64,000 nt of DNA from Strigomonas culicis (Eukaryota > Euglenozoa > Kinetoplastea > Trypanosomatida > Trypanosomatidae): assembly GCA_000482145.1 (NCBI GenBank), contig AUXH01000010.1, positions 24,333 through 88,332 on the forward strand. The letters run 5' to 3'. Of the stretch, positions 27,701-36,526 are shown in pieces; position 1 is the first letter of the stretch; every line of letters begins with the position of its first letter. The notes beneath the pieces are model-generated. The model searched no databases, was not told the DNA's origin, and saw nothing but the letters and a program-made list of their open reading frames with translations. Made by a program: the position numbers and the translations under genes.

Positions 27701-28216
27701 GAACGCACCACTGTTAATATCTATATTGGTGCACAGGTCCTTTTTGTTCTGCAGGAATAAGAAGCGGTCCGCGCCCTCTTGTCCTTCCAGGTCGTCCAAG
27801 CGCGCGTAAGCACCTGCCTCGCCACAGCCCTCCGCCGCCCGCTCTCTCTCGACGAACCAGTCCACGTGTACCGTCAGGCGCGTGCCCACGGGCGCTTCCT
27901 GCGGCGGCGGCGTGGCCGCGTCTGTCGCCTCCACGCGGCAGCGAACACGCGCGACGCGGGAGGGGGCCGAGGAGGCGGCGGGCTCCTCCTGTGCGCGGTG
28001 GCGAAAGCACACGTCCTCGAAGGGCAGGGCGGCCGACCACAGGCACGCCATACTGGTCTCCTCGTCGCCGTGCGCAACCGCACCGGCGGCGCCCGGCGGC
28101 GCGAGCTGGAAGCAGTGCAGGCGATAGAAGACGTCGAGGGCAAGGAGGTAGAGGCACGGCTCGGCAGCGCCCCTACCGTGTAGATCCACCGGGCTATATT
28201 GTCGGTCCGTCGTCAT
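24800..28216 (-). CDS. PEK-type (eIF2-alpha-kinase-like) protein kinase, 1138 aa
   Basis: The kinase domain starts near residue 533: glycine loop LGKGAGGAV (about 539-547), catalytic Lys in FFAIKVL (about 562), HRDLKPMNIF (837-846) and GDLGLAK, the DFG equivalent (D973). The split by a large acidic insert (about 600-790, including a Glu/Asp-only run) before VVFLQMEVCQ, and the ASPEQLRG activation segment, fit the PEK/GCN2/PERK group that phosphorylates eIF2-alpha to repress translation under stress. A second insertion of about 110 residues sits between HRD and DLG, where roughly 20 residues are normal. The N-terminal ~530 residues are Ser/Ala/Gly-rich with no obvious signal peptide or membrane segment, unlike PERK-type forms. 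The specific orthologue among the trypanosomatid eIF2 kinases is not assigned. ATG at 28214-28216; purine tract at about 28273-28314. Confidence 0.85.
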   Translation of the reverse strand: MTTDRQYSPVDLHGRGAAEPCLYLLALDVFYRLHCFQLAPPGAAGAVAHGDEETSMACLWSAALPFEDVCFRHRAQEEPAASSAPSRVARVRCRVEATDAATPPPQEAPVGTRLTVHVDWFVERERAAEGCGEAGAYARLDDLEGQEGADRFLFLQNKKDLCTNIDINSGAFSRVFPARARAPAPPAAGAPPAAADAGGVQPTLFCKGTVDTVTLVGTADGSQEQLLRSCELSFTPGTGRGHRRGSAVAVPPQEGDRRETYVFRLRTATDGEGGFTASARRVTGRAVASAECSHASPSPSSFSSNEILGAFVVAVAGDATDGRCQMYPLQPCATATAPGAGPVPALPPPVAALLSHEGSGLAPRGTVVQWRAAPGNVLLCLEAPGEDAAEADLAPIAVEAVASDAAASSASESDDRSSSSITSSDSMPDLDDLYGRAARRADSMYSHACSGGSSRTQLDASCCTCKSSTSSCSQPVISPTPFLADARGGGPRSGALVPVPPPLGAARSPLIGVDCGADGGGSGFFYSFFDDNFEPLSFLGKGAGGAVLLARHKLTKQFFAIKVLIVTDYQSEREVLKEIRVHASLNSYNYHSTRQVGSVLHRRPALLMDTAAEAEEKEQDGVSGVTAEGRNVLHFYNCWSEAVSPARARQLYEVGILSKAEAGLPHTASRRRAAGGWGQFAAAPVASGDAARPAAALVGEDSLSSVSDTDSESESESTSEEEEEDEDEDEEEDTSLPLCLAKHAEGRTAGACVPYSCPKRGGGGDHRSSFVGSRVVFLQMEVCQMTLSRFLGERAEKLNAKRTAPLFSLYNRMENLLILLQVGRGLLYLHGEKHVLHRDLKPMNIFVDFHCQTPLLTQQASASLGSSGTFAATASTDGLTSSGGSVRSTPPMLERGGAAAQLCARDQPADADDARITAEMVDFILNYRYYSVEELLPLCHASRGAFKSSQPSQVTAWYVEALLQHYAQVRIGDLGLAKSLHLVAPVSGSAAAPAPAAAKGPAAKPSRYDFYTAEDNRNTEGAGSPLYASPEQLRGDPCTAASDLFSLGMVALELYVAPTTISERLHVLQGARDGHFEALCGHHQLPPSTDALFCMFPELRLAAACLVPEPEQRMGLREFLVKTEDILKECVHTITRTG

Positions 28217-28526
28217 TCAAATGCATGCAGATGACGCAATTTCCAGTTTACAGTAATTTGAGTAATTGCTAAGTGGGAAAGAGAAACAGAGAGTGGGAAA
28301 GAAAAGGAAAGGAACATAGTGCACTGGATATCTACCCTGCAATGGCATTAAACAACCGCTCGTATATGAGGAACAATGCAGCAAAAAAAAAAGAAGTTCG
28401 AATGAAGAAATAATATGTATAGTGCTTCTTGTATGGTGTTATACTCTATTAAAGATTCATTTATACGATTAGAATTGTACAATTGGTTGAACATAAACAA
28501 GGAAAGAGAGAGTCAGGCTGCCACTC
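28217..28526 (-). other. Intergenic gap with polypyrimidine tract
   Basis: A 310-base spacer. The purine run at about 28273-28314 on the + strand is a clear coding-strand polypyrimidine tract for the kinase gene. Nothing else is seen. Confidence 0.5.
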
Positions 28527-30200
28527 TCACTTGCCCTCCTGCTCTGCCTTCCATTGCGCCTCGCCCCTCATCTTTTTTGCCATGTTACTCTCATACCGCT
28601 CCTTCTTTTTGCCCGTCAGCACCTTCACCTCATCCTCGTATGAGCGCTCCGTCTCGCGCTTCAGCAGTGGGATGTAGTTCGCCGGCACATACACGCGCGG
28701 CTCCGGGGCCGCCCGCGCGCCAGACCCCGCCTCCCGCTGCGTCTCCAGCTCCTCCTCGAACTTGATGAAATTAAACAATTCGTACCGGCGGTGGTTCTTG
28801 TTCTCAATCGAGCGCGGTTCCGTCCAGTCGCAGCCGGTGAGCGCCCAGTTGTCAATGAAGCGCTCCAGTGCGTCCTCAGCTCCCACAGGCACGCCCCGGT
28901 CGCTCTTGAAGACATGCGGGTGGGCGTAGGTCGGCACGACGGGGCGCGGCCGCTTCGGCCCCCCCACCCCCGCTGCCTCCACCGCAGGCACCGTGCGGTC
29001 CACGGCGGAGAAGGTGCTGCGCGCGCGGCCGCGCGCGTCGGCCGGCGCCTCCTCCCCGCCCTCTGCCGCCACGCCGTCGTGGTAGGACGCGTAGATCGCG
29101 GTGCGCATCTCGGCCATCATGGTCGCGCGTAGCAGCAGCGCGACGCAGATATCCTGCAGCTCGCGCTCGAGGAAGGTGAAGCTCTTGCGGGAGGTCTCCC
29201 AGCGGGGGAGGTCGGCCGCGTCGAAAGCGCAGTCCCACAGAATAAGCGGGATGCCGTCCGCGAGGGGGTAGTTCGGCTTCGCGTCCGCGCGGCGCAGCAG
29301 CTCGCACACGACGGACGGCGCCTCCAGCCCGCGGCCGACCAGGAAGAGCACCTCCATGATGCAGCGTATCTGGTGGTAAAGGAAGGAGTTCGCGTTGATC
29401 TCGAGGTAGGACACCGCCTCCGGCAGAAAAGCGCTCTTCTCGATCTTGACCTCGAACACGGTGCGCGTGAAGTTGTGCACGTTCACCACGTCCAGCTTGC
29501 AGAAGCTGCGGAAGCCGTGTTCGCCCATGAAGTGGGCGATCGCCTCGTGCATCTTGTCGAGCTGCAGGTGGGCGTGGCAGAAGTAGTAGCGGTACGTGCG
29601 GTGCCGGCAGTTGAAGCGCGCGTTGAAGTTCCGCCGCACCAGCGCGAAGCCGGTCACCCGGATGGTGCTGGGCAGAACGTGGTTGAGCAGACTCGGGTAG
29701 TCCAGCGGCGGCGCGGCGGTGGCGGCGCTGCTGGTCGTGGTTGTCACCTCCTCGCCGTCGTAGCGCTCCGCCGGCGACGGCCAGCAGCTCGCGCGGGCGA
29801 TGAAGGAATACGCGTTGCCGAGGGCGCTGACGCCCTTGTCTGTGCGGCCGCAGCGGCCGACGTCCTGCGGTCCCTTCAGCGGGCACACGAGCTTCACCTT
29901 CCGCAGTGCCTCCACCAGCAGGCCCTCCACCGTGTTCCCGCGGTCGCTGGCCGCGGCGCCCTGCCGCTGCCGCGCCGTCACGGCAGAGGGCGACCGCGAC
30001 GACGGGGCGGCTGGCTGGTCCCCGGCGAGGGACTCTTGAGTGGCGAAGCCGTCGTGCACGTGGCCGTGGTAGGCGAGGCGAAGGACAATTTTGCGGTGCG
30101 GGTAGTTCTCAAAGACGAATGGTTTGTCCTTTTTGTGTTTTTCCTTTTTCGTCCCGCTCTTGTCCTCCACCACGTTGTGGCTCAAGTGACTGTTCTCCAT
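28527..30200 (-). CDS. PUS3: tRNA pseudouridine synthase, TruA family, PUS3/DEG1-like, 557 aa
   Basis: TruA-family features are clear: GRCGRTDKGVSALGNA with the catalytic Asp at about residue 121, NFNARFNCRHRTYRYYF, FRSFCKLDVVNVHNFTRTV and NSFLYHQIRCIMEVLF. The FCK-D-x-x-N-x-x-N-F motif is typical of the PUS3/DEG1 branch, which makes pseudouridine at tRNA positions 38 and 39. The family's motif order is intact. An extra C-terminal ~170 residues, Lys/Glu-rich, ends KMRGEAQWKAEQEGK. The start is the ATG 30198-30200: a polypyrimidine tract (30227-30247) and an AG at 30221-30222 sit just upstream, which excludes the longer frame. It likely acts in the cytosol or nucleus. A second pseudouridine synthase of the RluA family lies at 40130-41608. 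Confidence 0.88.
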   Translation of the reverse strand: MENSHLSHNVVEDKSGTKKEKHKKDKPFVFENYPHRKIVLRLAYHGHVHDGFATQESLAGDQPAAPSSRSPSAVTARQRQGAAASDRGNTVEGLLVEALRKVKLVCPLKGPQDVGRCGRTDKGVSALGNAYSFIARASCWPSPAERYDGEEVTTTTSSAATAAPPLDYPSLLNHVLPSTIRVTGFALVRRNFNARFNCRHRTYRYYFCHAHLQLDKMHEAIAHFMGEHGFRSFCKLDVVNVHNFTRTVFEVKIEKSAFLPEAVSYLEINANSFLYHQIRCIMEVLFLVGRGLEAPSVVCELLRRADAKPNYPLADGIPLILWDCAFDAADLPRWETSRKSFTFLERELQDICVALLLRATMMAEMRTAIYASYHDGVAAEGGEEAPADARGRARSTFSAVDRTVPAVEAAGVGGPKRPRPVVPTYAHPHVFKSDRGVPVGAEDALERFIDNWALTGCDWTEPRSIENKNHRRYELFNFIKFEEELETQREAGSGARAAPEPRVYVPANYIPLLKRETERSYEDEVKVLTGKKKERYESNMAKKMRGEAQWKAEQEGK

Positions 30201-30603
30201 CCGCGGACACCAAAACGGCACTTTACAGAAAGAGAAGGCTGAAAAAAGCGTTCTTACAGAGAAGGTGGCAAAGAATAGAAGGACGGAGGAAAAGACGTAC
30301 ACTGGAAGGGATAATAAAACTTCTCTAAATCATGTGTGCTGATGCATGCAATCAACAAAGAACACTTGGTTTTCTTTTTCTCTTTACGGTTGTTGTTTTT
30401 TTTTTTTCTTTGTGTGTGTGTGTGTGTGTGTGTGTGTTATATATCATAGATAACTGGTGTTACGTGTATACTTATGTGTCATCCGCACGAAAACTTCAGT
30501 GTGGATCCATCCCATCGTGCGTGACAAGGAAACAAAAGTAAAAAAAAAAGACATTGTAAACATTACAACCAGCCACCTCAAGACTGGGGGCGCCAAATCT
30601 CTC
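30201..30603 (-). promoter_or_regulatory. Intergenic gap with likely SL trans-splice site and (TG)n tract
   Basis: The PUS3 side has the polypyrimidine tract 30227-30247 and AG acceptor 30221-30222, giving a 5' UTR of about 20 bases before the ATG. A (TG)n microsatellite lies at about 30411-30437. The rest is the likely 3' UTR of the adaptin gene. Confidence 0.5.
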
Positions 30604-33600
30604 TCACGCCAGCCGCTCCTCCAATGCCTGGAGGAAAACCGCGCTCAAATCCTTATTCCGACTGCGCACCGTGACCTTGAGGTCGGTGTCCCACATAAAA
30701 TGGCACAAGAGGAGCTCCGTCGAGTAGTACTCGCGGCTGGGGGTGTGCGACCCCTTCACGAGAGGGGCCGGGTTGTCCAGCAGCACCGCCGCGGCGATCA
30801 CCTCCCCGTCGATGACCTCCACGATGCCGAGGTGCATCTTGTGCAACACGTCGCGCAAGAAGCGCTGCATCAGCGGGTCCGCCCCCGACGTGATGGTGTA
30901 CGACAGCCGCAGCGTGGCCGCGGCCTCGCCGCGCGCGAGCAGGCCCCAGGACTTGCCGAAGTGCGACGTGGGGAAGCAGACGTCCGCGTCCAGCAGCTCC
31001 ACCTCCGCCAGCGCGTTCTCGCCGTGCAGGATGCGCTCGTTCTCGTCGGTGCTCACCGGGTACAGGATGTCCACCCACGACACCGGCAGCGCGGTCGCGA
31101 GCGGCGCCTGCGGCACGGCCGCCGCGGCGGGCAGCTCCACGGAGGCGCGCAGCTGAATTGCCGCGCGCTGCGCGGCGCCGTCGTCCACGTGCAGCTGCGT
31201 CAGGCTCTCGGGGTCGACGGACATGGTCACCGACAGCGAGGCGGCGGCGCCGCCGGCCGGCGCGGGGAACAGCCGCAGCAGAGGGAAGCGCAGCGTCGTC
31301 TCGTGCTGCGTCTCGCCGCCGGCGCCGCCGACCGCCTTGTTCTGCGCGACGACCTGGAAGGGGTTCTTGCCGTCCATCTCCATGTCCTTCACGGAGAAGA
31401 CGGACGGCACGCTGAAGCGCAGCGTCACGTTCGTCAGCGTCGCGCTCCGCTGGGCGGACAGCGTGAAGATGAAGTAGGAGATGTTGGATATCTTCGCGAT
31501 CGGCGTGCGCCCGCCGCAGATGCGGTCTATCTTTCGGCTGCGGAGCGCCAACGCGAGCGGCCCGGCCGCGCCGCTCGCACCCCCACCGCTCGGGTCGCTG
31601 AACAGCGCGTCCAGCGTGCTCCGGCTCCCCGGATGCCCGCCGGCGGCGTCGCGCGGCGGCCTTGCCTCGAACAGGTCCTCGCCCGCCGCGGGGCTGCTCT
31701 TGCCGTGCGGCCGGTGGCCGGCGCCACCGGCCAGCGCACCGGTCCCTCCGTCCGCCGCGGCGATGGGCGCGAGCGGCCGACCCTTCTTTCGCTTCTGTTT
31801 GGAGAAGCCGAAGAGGTCGCTCATGAACTTGTCCTTCTTGAGGCTCACGCCCGTGCCGGGCCCCGTCGCGTCCACCGCGTCGCTGGAGGTGAAGCGCGCG
31901 TCAACGCTGAAGGCGCGGTCCGACGCCTGCGGGTGGGCCTCGCTCTGCGAGCCGTTGTCGGACGCGGCGAGCATGCCGCCGCCGCCGCCGAACGGGTCGG
32001 TGAGGTCGTTGGGCGAGGGCGGGTGCTCGTCGTCCTGCGCGAGGTTGCCGACGCCCCACCGCTTCACCGCGCCGGCCGCATGTAACACGAGCTCCTCCGC
32101 GTAGTCGTCCGGCGCCCCCGCGCGGCCGTCGCGCTCACCGAGCGACGGCCGGTGCTGCCCCTGCTGCTCCACGTAGGGCTGGTCCGCGAAGTCGTGCACG
32201 TACCGCGGCGCGCTCCCTGTCGCCTGCGCCAGCGCCGCGCTGTCGTCGATCGTGTTGAGCACAAACGTGTTCGCCGGGCCGCCGCGCCGCTGCACGGCCG
32301 TCGCCGCGTAGGCCGCCGTCTTGAGCCCGCCGCCGCGCGGCGCACGGCCGGCCGCCTCGCCGCCGTCGTGCGTGCACGCGGTGTAGCGGCGCACGAGCGC
32401 CTCGCGGCGCTCCGCGTCATGCGCGCGGGCGCCGTGGCGCAGCGCCGCCTGGATGAAGCCCTCCGAGCCGCCCGGCTCCGCCGCCTCGAGAAAGCGCAGC
32501 GCGGGGTCCACGGCGACGAGCAGGCAGTTGCCGTCCGCGGGCAGCACGTGTGGCACGACGGACGGGTCCGCCGCGGCGGTGTGGCGCAGCAGCCGCACCG
32601 CCTCGCCGCAGCGCTGCTGCAGGTCGACGCAGCGGCTCCGCGCAAAGGGCTCCAGGAGCTCGGCCACCTCCTCGCGCAGCTCCGCGTCGCGCGCGGCGGC
32701 CGCGCCGTTGGCCGCGGGAATGGCCACCACCTTCAGCACCGCGGACACCAGCCAGCACTGCGACTCGTTGGACAGAAGCAGCGCGCGGCTCTTGCTCTTC
32801 TCGAACATGTCCATCAGGCAGTTCAGGAGCCGCTCCTTGGTCAGGAAGAAGCTCGCCGGGCTGTTGCCGGCGCCGCTCGGGCGCAGCAGCAGGTAGCCGT
32901 ACTCGCCGAGCACCCAGGCGCCGATGCGGTACATGCACTCCGGCACGTCCGTCGAGGAGCTGCCCCCGTGGTTGTTCGCGGCGTAGAAGGAAAGGTGCTC
33001 GCGATACCGGCGCCGCACGCGCCGCGCCTCCTCGCACAGCAGCAGGTCCGGGCCCTCGCTGCTGGTCGCCGTCGGCACCTCGCCGCCACACAAGACATAG
33101 TAGAGAAACACGCACTCGCGGCGCAGCCCACCGTCCTTCGCGCCGGCGTGTGCCGGCATCTCGGTGTCCGACTCGATGAGCAGCTTCAAGAGCAGCTGCA
33201 CGTCCGTGTCTGCCGACACGACGTCCTGCGGCACGGAGAGCATGAGCTTGTTCAGCGCGTGCACGAACCAGATGGGGCTCTGCGCGAAGGTCTTGATGAG
33301 CGTCAGGCAGCCCTTTGCGGTCTGCAGCACGAGGCGGTTCAGCAGCAGCAGGTCTGCATTGCGGGCGTACTTGTTGGTTTTGCCGCGCCCGCCGCGCTTC
33401 TGCTGGATGAAGAGCAGCAGCCGAGAGAAGATGGCCTTGGCGTTGTCCGCGTTGCTCATGGAGAAGAGGAGCGTCACCGCGCACTTCTGCGTCATGAAGT
33501 CGCTCTGCACGTCGTCGTTGAGGCACTCCATCACCTGCATCTGGTGGGGCACGTAGAGCCGCCTGTAGTTGTCCTGGAAGTAGGCGGCGCCGGCCGCGTC

Positions 33601-35088
33601 GTGGTCGCTCTCCAGCGCGGCAGTCGACGCCTTATTGTGGTAGTGGAAGTAGAGGTTCTGCTGCTGGGACAAGAAGCAGAGCGCCTGGATGCCGCTCAGG
33701 CGGACGTTTGGGCTCTTGGAGGCCAAGAACTTGGTGACCGCCTCGCTACACAGCACGAAGAGGCTATCGATGCTGTTGTGCAGCGCATCCTCGGCGTTGT
33801 CCGACACGGAGGCCTGCTGGAGTCGGTAGTCCAGCATGACCGGCAGCAGCCGCGCGGTCGCGAAGATGACCTCGCAAATGATCGCGAACCCCACATACAT
33901 GCCATTATCCGCGCGCTGGATGGTCTCCCGCAGCATGTCCACCACCTGCAGCAGCAGGCTGCTGTTGTAGTCCTGCACACCGCGCGCTTGGGCCGCGCCG
34001 CTGCCTGCCGGCGCCTTGTAGGCGTAGTTGAAAAACGCAAGCGTCGACACCATGGCGACCAAGCGCATCTGCATCCAGGGCGACGGCGTGTGGTGGTAGT
34101 CGTAGCTGTTCGGCAGCCGCCGCTCGATCACCTGCCGAAGGATATTCAAAAAGGAGGGGATCAAGTCGACCTGCGCCTGGAGGCAGCGCAGCGCCGCATC
34201 GGCCGCCGGGCTCGGCGACCTGGCGCTGTACACGGCGTTGAAGCACGACTGGTGGTGGGACACGTAGGCGGCGAAGAAGCGCAGCGCGGCGTCCATGACG
34301 GCCGGGTCCTGGTCGCAGAGCGCCTGCCGGAAGTCCTGCAGCGTGCAGCCGGCTGCATCCTCCTCGAGAGGACTTGCCGCAGCTGCATGCATGTCTGCTA
34401 GCGCCTGGAAGTGCACCTTCGCGTACACGGCGTGCATGGCCTCGATGACCTTCTTGCGCACCATCGCGCGGGGGTGCCCGCCGCCCGCGCTGCCAGCGCC
34501 GCCGCGGCTGGCCTGGTAGTGCAGCAGCTGCCGCACGTCCTCGCGCACCACATCCAGCAGCTCCGGCCGCAGCGCCTGCCGCACAAAGTCGAGCGCCGCG
34601 GCCACCTCAAGGTAGTTGTCCGACCTCAGATCGCGCTGCACGCTCGCGACCGTGAGGTAGTACAGCGCGTCCGCCGGGTTCACCAGGATGCGCACCGCGG
34701 TGTAGCCCGTCTTCTTGCTCAGCAAGTAGGAGCTCGAGATGAGGTTCACCGCGTGGATGCTCAGCGCGGAGAGCAACGCCTGGCCGCCGCCGGTCATCTC
34801 GGCGTGCAGCAGGCGCACGACTGCCTCCTTCGCGTGGCGCTCCGAGGAGGACATCTCGGCGCTGCCGCCCTCCATGTCACGACTCGTGTCGCGGTAGAGC
34901 CTGCTGCTGTCGAACAGCGGGCTGCTCTCGGAGGTCCCACTCTTGAACTCGTCCTTGAGGGCAGACAGGTTTGCCTCGATCAGTGCGGCTTCCTCCTGTT
35001 TGGAAGACACTTCACTTAGCTTTTTGATATAAGAAAAAAAAGATTTAGAGTGCCCTTGTTGGGTCTCTATCTTATAATACTTGGACAT
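30604..35088 (-). CDS. AP-4 epsilon-like large adaptin, 1494 aa
   Basis: The first ATG is 35086-35088. The N-terminus resembles adaptin large chains of the AP-4 epsilon / AP-1 gamma type: SKSFFSYIKKLSEVSSKQEE, then KEAVVRLLHAEMTGG, TGYTAVRILVN and QRDLRSDNYLEVAAALD, where the family has a KRTGYLA..LF and QKDL.S.NYL.V pattern. A helical solenoid trunk covers about residues 1-780, with Ala/Gly insertions. A long disordered linker with Gly/Asp/Ser, about 900-1170, follows; residues about 1170-1494 form a beta-rich appendage (LRFSVPSVFSVKDMEMDG, TTLRFPLLRLFPAPAGG). Adaptor complexes sort cargo at the trans-Golgi network or endosomes. I favour AP-4 over AP-1 from the N-terminal pattern, but a proper alignment is needed. 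The protein is longer than typical epsilon chains (about 1100 residues). Confidence 0.75.
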   Translation of the reverse strand: MSKYYKIETQQGHSKSFFSYIKKLSEVSSKQEEAALIEANLSALKDEFKSGTSESSPLFDSSRLYRDTSRDMEGGSAEMSSSERHAKEAVVRLLHAEMTGGGQALLSALSIHAVNLISSSYLLSKKTGYTAVRILVNPADALYYLTVASVQRDLRSDNYLEVAAALDFVRQALRPELLDVVREDVRQLLHYQASRGGAGSAGGGHPRAMVRKKVIEAMHAVYAKVHFQALADMHAAAASPLEEDAAGCTLQDFRQALCDQDPAVMDAALRFFAAYVSHHQSCFNAVYSARSPSPAADAALRCLQAQVDLIPSFLNILRQVIERRLPNSYDYHHTPSPWMQMRLVAMVSTLAFFNYAYKAPAGSGAAQARGVQDYNSSLLLQVVDMLRETIQRADNGMYVGFAIICEVIFATARLLPVMLDYRLQQASVSDNAEDALHNSIDSLFVLCSEAVTKFLASKSPNVRLSGIQALCFLSQQQNLYFHYHNKASTAALESDHDAAGAAYFQDNYRRLYVPHQMQVMECLNDDVQSDFMTQKCAVTLLFSMSNADNAKAIFSRLLLFIQQKRGGRGKTNKYARNADLLLLNRLVLQTAKGCLTLIKTFAQSPIWFVHALNKLMLSVPQDVVSADTDVQLLLKLLIESDTEMPAHAGAKDGGLRRECVFLYYVLCGGEVPTATSSEGPDLLLCEEARRVRRRYREHLSFYAANNHGGSSSTDVPECMYRIGAWVLGEYGYLLLRPSGAGNSPASFFLTKERLLNCLMDMFEKSKSRALLLSNESQCWLVSAVLKVVAIPAANGAAAARDAELREEVAELLEPFARSRCVDLQQRCGEAVRLLRHTAAADPSVVPHVLPADGNCLLVAVDPALRFLEAAEPGGSEGFIQAALRHGARAHDAERREALVRRYTACTHDGGEAAGRAPRGGGLKTAAYAATAVQRRGGPANTFVLNTIDDSAALAQATGSAPRYVHDFADQPYVEQQGQHRPSLGERDGRAGAPDDYAEELVLHAAGAVKRWGVGNLAQDDEHPPSPNDLTDPFGGGGGMLAASDNGSQSEAHPQASDRAFSVDARFTSSDAVDATGPGTGVSLKKDKFMSDLFGFSKQKRKKGRPLAPIAAADGGTGALAGGAGHRPHGKSSPAAGEDLFEARPPRDAAGGHPGSRSTLDALFSDPSGGGASGAAGPLALALRSRKIDRICGGRTPIAKISNISYFIFTLSAQRSATLTNVTLRFSVPSVFSVKDMEMDGKNPFQVVAQNKAVGGAGGETQHETTLRFPLLRLFPAPAGGAAASLSVTMSVDPESLTQLHVDDGAAQRAAIQLRASVELPAAAAVPQAPLATALPVSWVDILYPVSTDENERILHGENALAEVELLDADVCFPTSHFGKSWGLLARGEAAATLRLSYTITSGADPLMQRFLRDVLHKMHLGIVEVIDGEVIAAAVLLDNPAPLVKGSHTPSREYYSTELLLCHFMWDTDLKVTVRSRNKDLSAVFLQALEERLA

Positions 35089-35425
35089 GTGGTAGCTTCT
35101 AAAAAACAAGAAAAAAGAACTCAGGTTCCTTCCTTAGGTGCTATTCAACTGGAAAAAAAAAAACTGGAGCAAAACAAAAAGAAGGGAAGAGTAAGACAGC
35201 AATCGAATACATAACTTCACTCATCTATAGGAGAGGGAAGGAGCGATGGTACTGCCACACGCAGCACATCAGCAAAATGCAATACAGACACGATAGGCAG
35301 ACTTCACTCTCAAATACACACATACACACACACATAGAGAGAGAGAGGGAGAGACAAAGTGCTATAAAGTGTGTAAGTAGCCATCAACTGTGTTAAGATC
35401 AGAGAGGCCGTACCTGTGCTGTCCA
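35089..35425 (-). other. Intergenic gap
   Basis: A 337-base spacer. The + strand purine run at about 35098-35118, ending at an AG on the coding strand a few bases before the adaptin ATG, is the likely splice region. CA and GA short repeats occur at about 35315-35355. Confidence 0.5.
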
Positions 35426-36160
35426 TCACTGACACTGCTTCCGCTCCCGAATGAGGTCCATTGTTGTGATGATGCGCGCGGCGATTTCCTGCACGCTGGC
35501 CATGCCGCCCATCCCCATGTCCCCGCACGCAAGCTTCTTCTCCACGGGGCCCACGAGCTGGAACATGCACGCCTCGAGCGTCGGCGGCGCCGCCGCCGCG
35601 GCCGGGTCCGCGGTGGCCGCGCTGCTGTACCACGTCGTCAGCTGCTGCAGCTGCGTGTGGGTGACGGGGTGCTCCCACATGGCGGTGTTCATGGCCGGGC
35701 ACAGCAGCACCGGCTTCTCGCGCACCTGCCAGGCCCGCATGATGCACGTCACGAGGTTGTCGCAGATACCGGTGCTCATCTTCGCAAGTGTGTTCGCGTC
35801 GAGTGGCACGAGGACGACCAGGTCCGCCCACTTGCGCAGCTCGATGTGAATGATGTGCTCCGACTTGCCGCCGCTCGCGAAGAACTCCGACGAGCCGCTC
35901 CACTCCGCCTCGTCGGAGAGAATGCTCTTGAAGGGGATGCCGGTCTTGCTCGGCTGCGCGTGCTGCAGGAAGTAGAAGGCACTGCGCGTGGCCGCCATGC
36001 GGATGTGGCAGTGCTGTCCGGACAGCTCGTCCAGCAGCAGGCCCAGCTTCACCGCCGCGATGCTGCCCGTGATGAGCAGCAGCAGGTTCACGCTGGGCGG
36101 AGTTGCAGGCGCAGGGGCCTCCGGTGCCTCCGGTGGCGACGTCTCTTCTTCTTTGGACAT
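35426..36160 (-). CDS. PPCDC: Phosphopantothenoylcysteine decarboxylase, 244 aa
   Basis: This flavoprotein makes 4'-phosphopantetheine from phosphopantothenoylcysteine in coenzyme A synthesis. The family landmarks are present: the N-terminal LLLLITGSIAAVK flavin-binding loop, HIELRKWADLVVLVPLDANT with the catalytic His at about residue 105, PAMNTAMWEHP near 160-170, and LACGDMGMGGMA with the catalytic Cys at about 212. The start is the ATG 36158-36160; a longer version would begin with GTG upstream of the probable splice acceptor at 36197-36198. No targeting signal is seen, so it is probably cytosolic. The extra N-terminal ~20 residues are Glu/Pro/Ala-rich. Length fits a standalone HAL3/COAC-type decarboxylase, without the synthetase domain found fused in bacterial CoaBC. 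Confidence 0.92.
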   Translation of the reverse strand: MSKEEETSPPEAPEAPAPATPPSVNLLLLITGSIAAVKLGLLLDELSGQHCHIRMAATRSAFYFLQHAQPSKTGIPFKSILSDEAEWSGSSEFFASGGKSEHIIHIELRKWADLVVLVPLDANTLAKMSTGICDNLVTCIMRAWQVREKPVLLCPAMNTAMWEHPVTHTQLQQLTTWYSSAATADPAAAAAPPTLEACMFQLVGPVEKKLACGDMGMGGMASVQEIAARIITTMDLIRERKQCQ

Positions 36161-36526
36161 GGACAACCGTCGTGACACAAGAAACGTGTGCCCTTCCTGT
36201 CGCAATAGTGTAGACACACAAAAAAAAACTTAAAAAGAGAAAAAAAAACAAGAATGGTTCGTTATCTTATCTGTATGATGCGCTTTGTGGACGAAGAATA
36301 AAAGAAAAAGAGAGAGTAAATGTATACAGGGACAGCACCGTGTAGGTACTCGCCATCCGACCCCGTTGGATTATAACCATGACCTCATAGATGTGCATAA
36401 TAGATATACATATAAATATATGTTTCTGTGTGAAGAGATAGTTCTGAGTGTTCAATATACAGCAACAACAACACTAAATAAACAAAACAAAGCCGCCGGA
36501 AGCCTCTCACGAACACAAATATGCAA
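36161..36526 (-). promoter_or_regulatory. Intergenic gap with likely SL trans-splice site
   Basis: The + strand purines at about 36219-36249 form a strong coding-strand polypyrimidine tract, and AG at 36197-36198 is a likely acceptor, leaving a short 5' UTR before the PPCDC ATG. The remainder is AT-rich 3' UTR of the RAD17-like gene. Confidence 0.5.

Noticed and set aside
32152..34401. A 749-codon open frame on the + strand
   Set aside because: It is antisense to the adaptin trunk; no recognisable motif.
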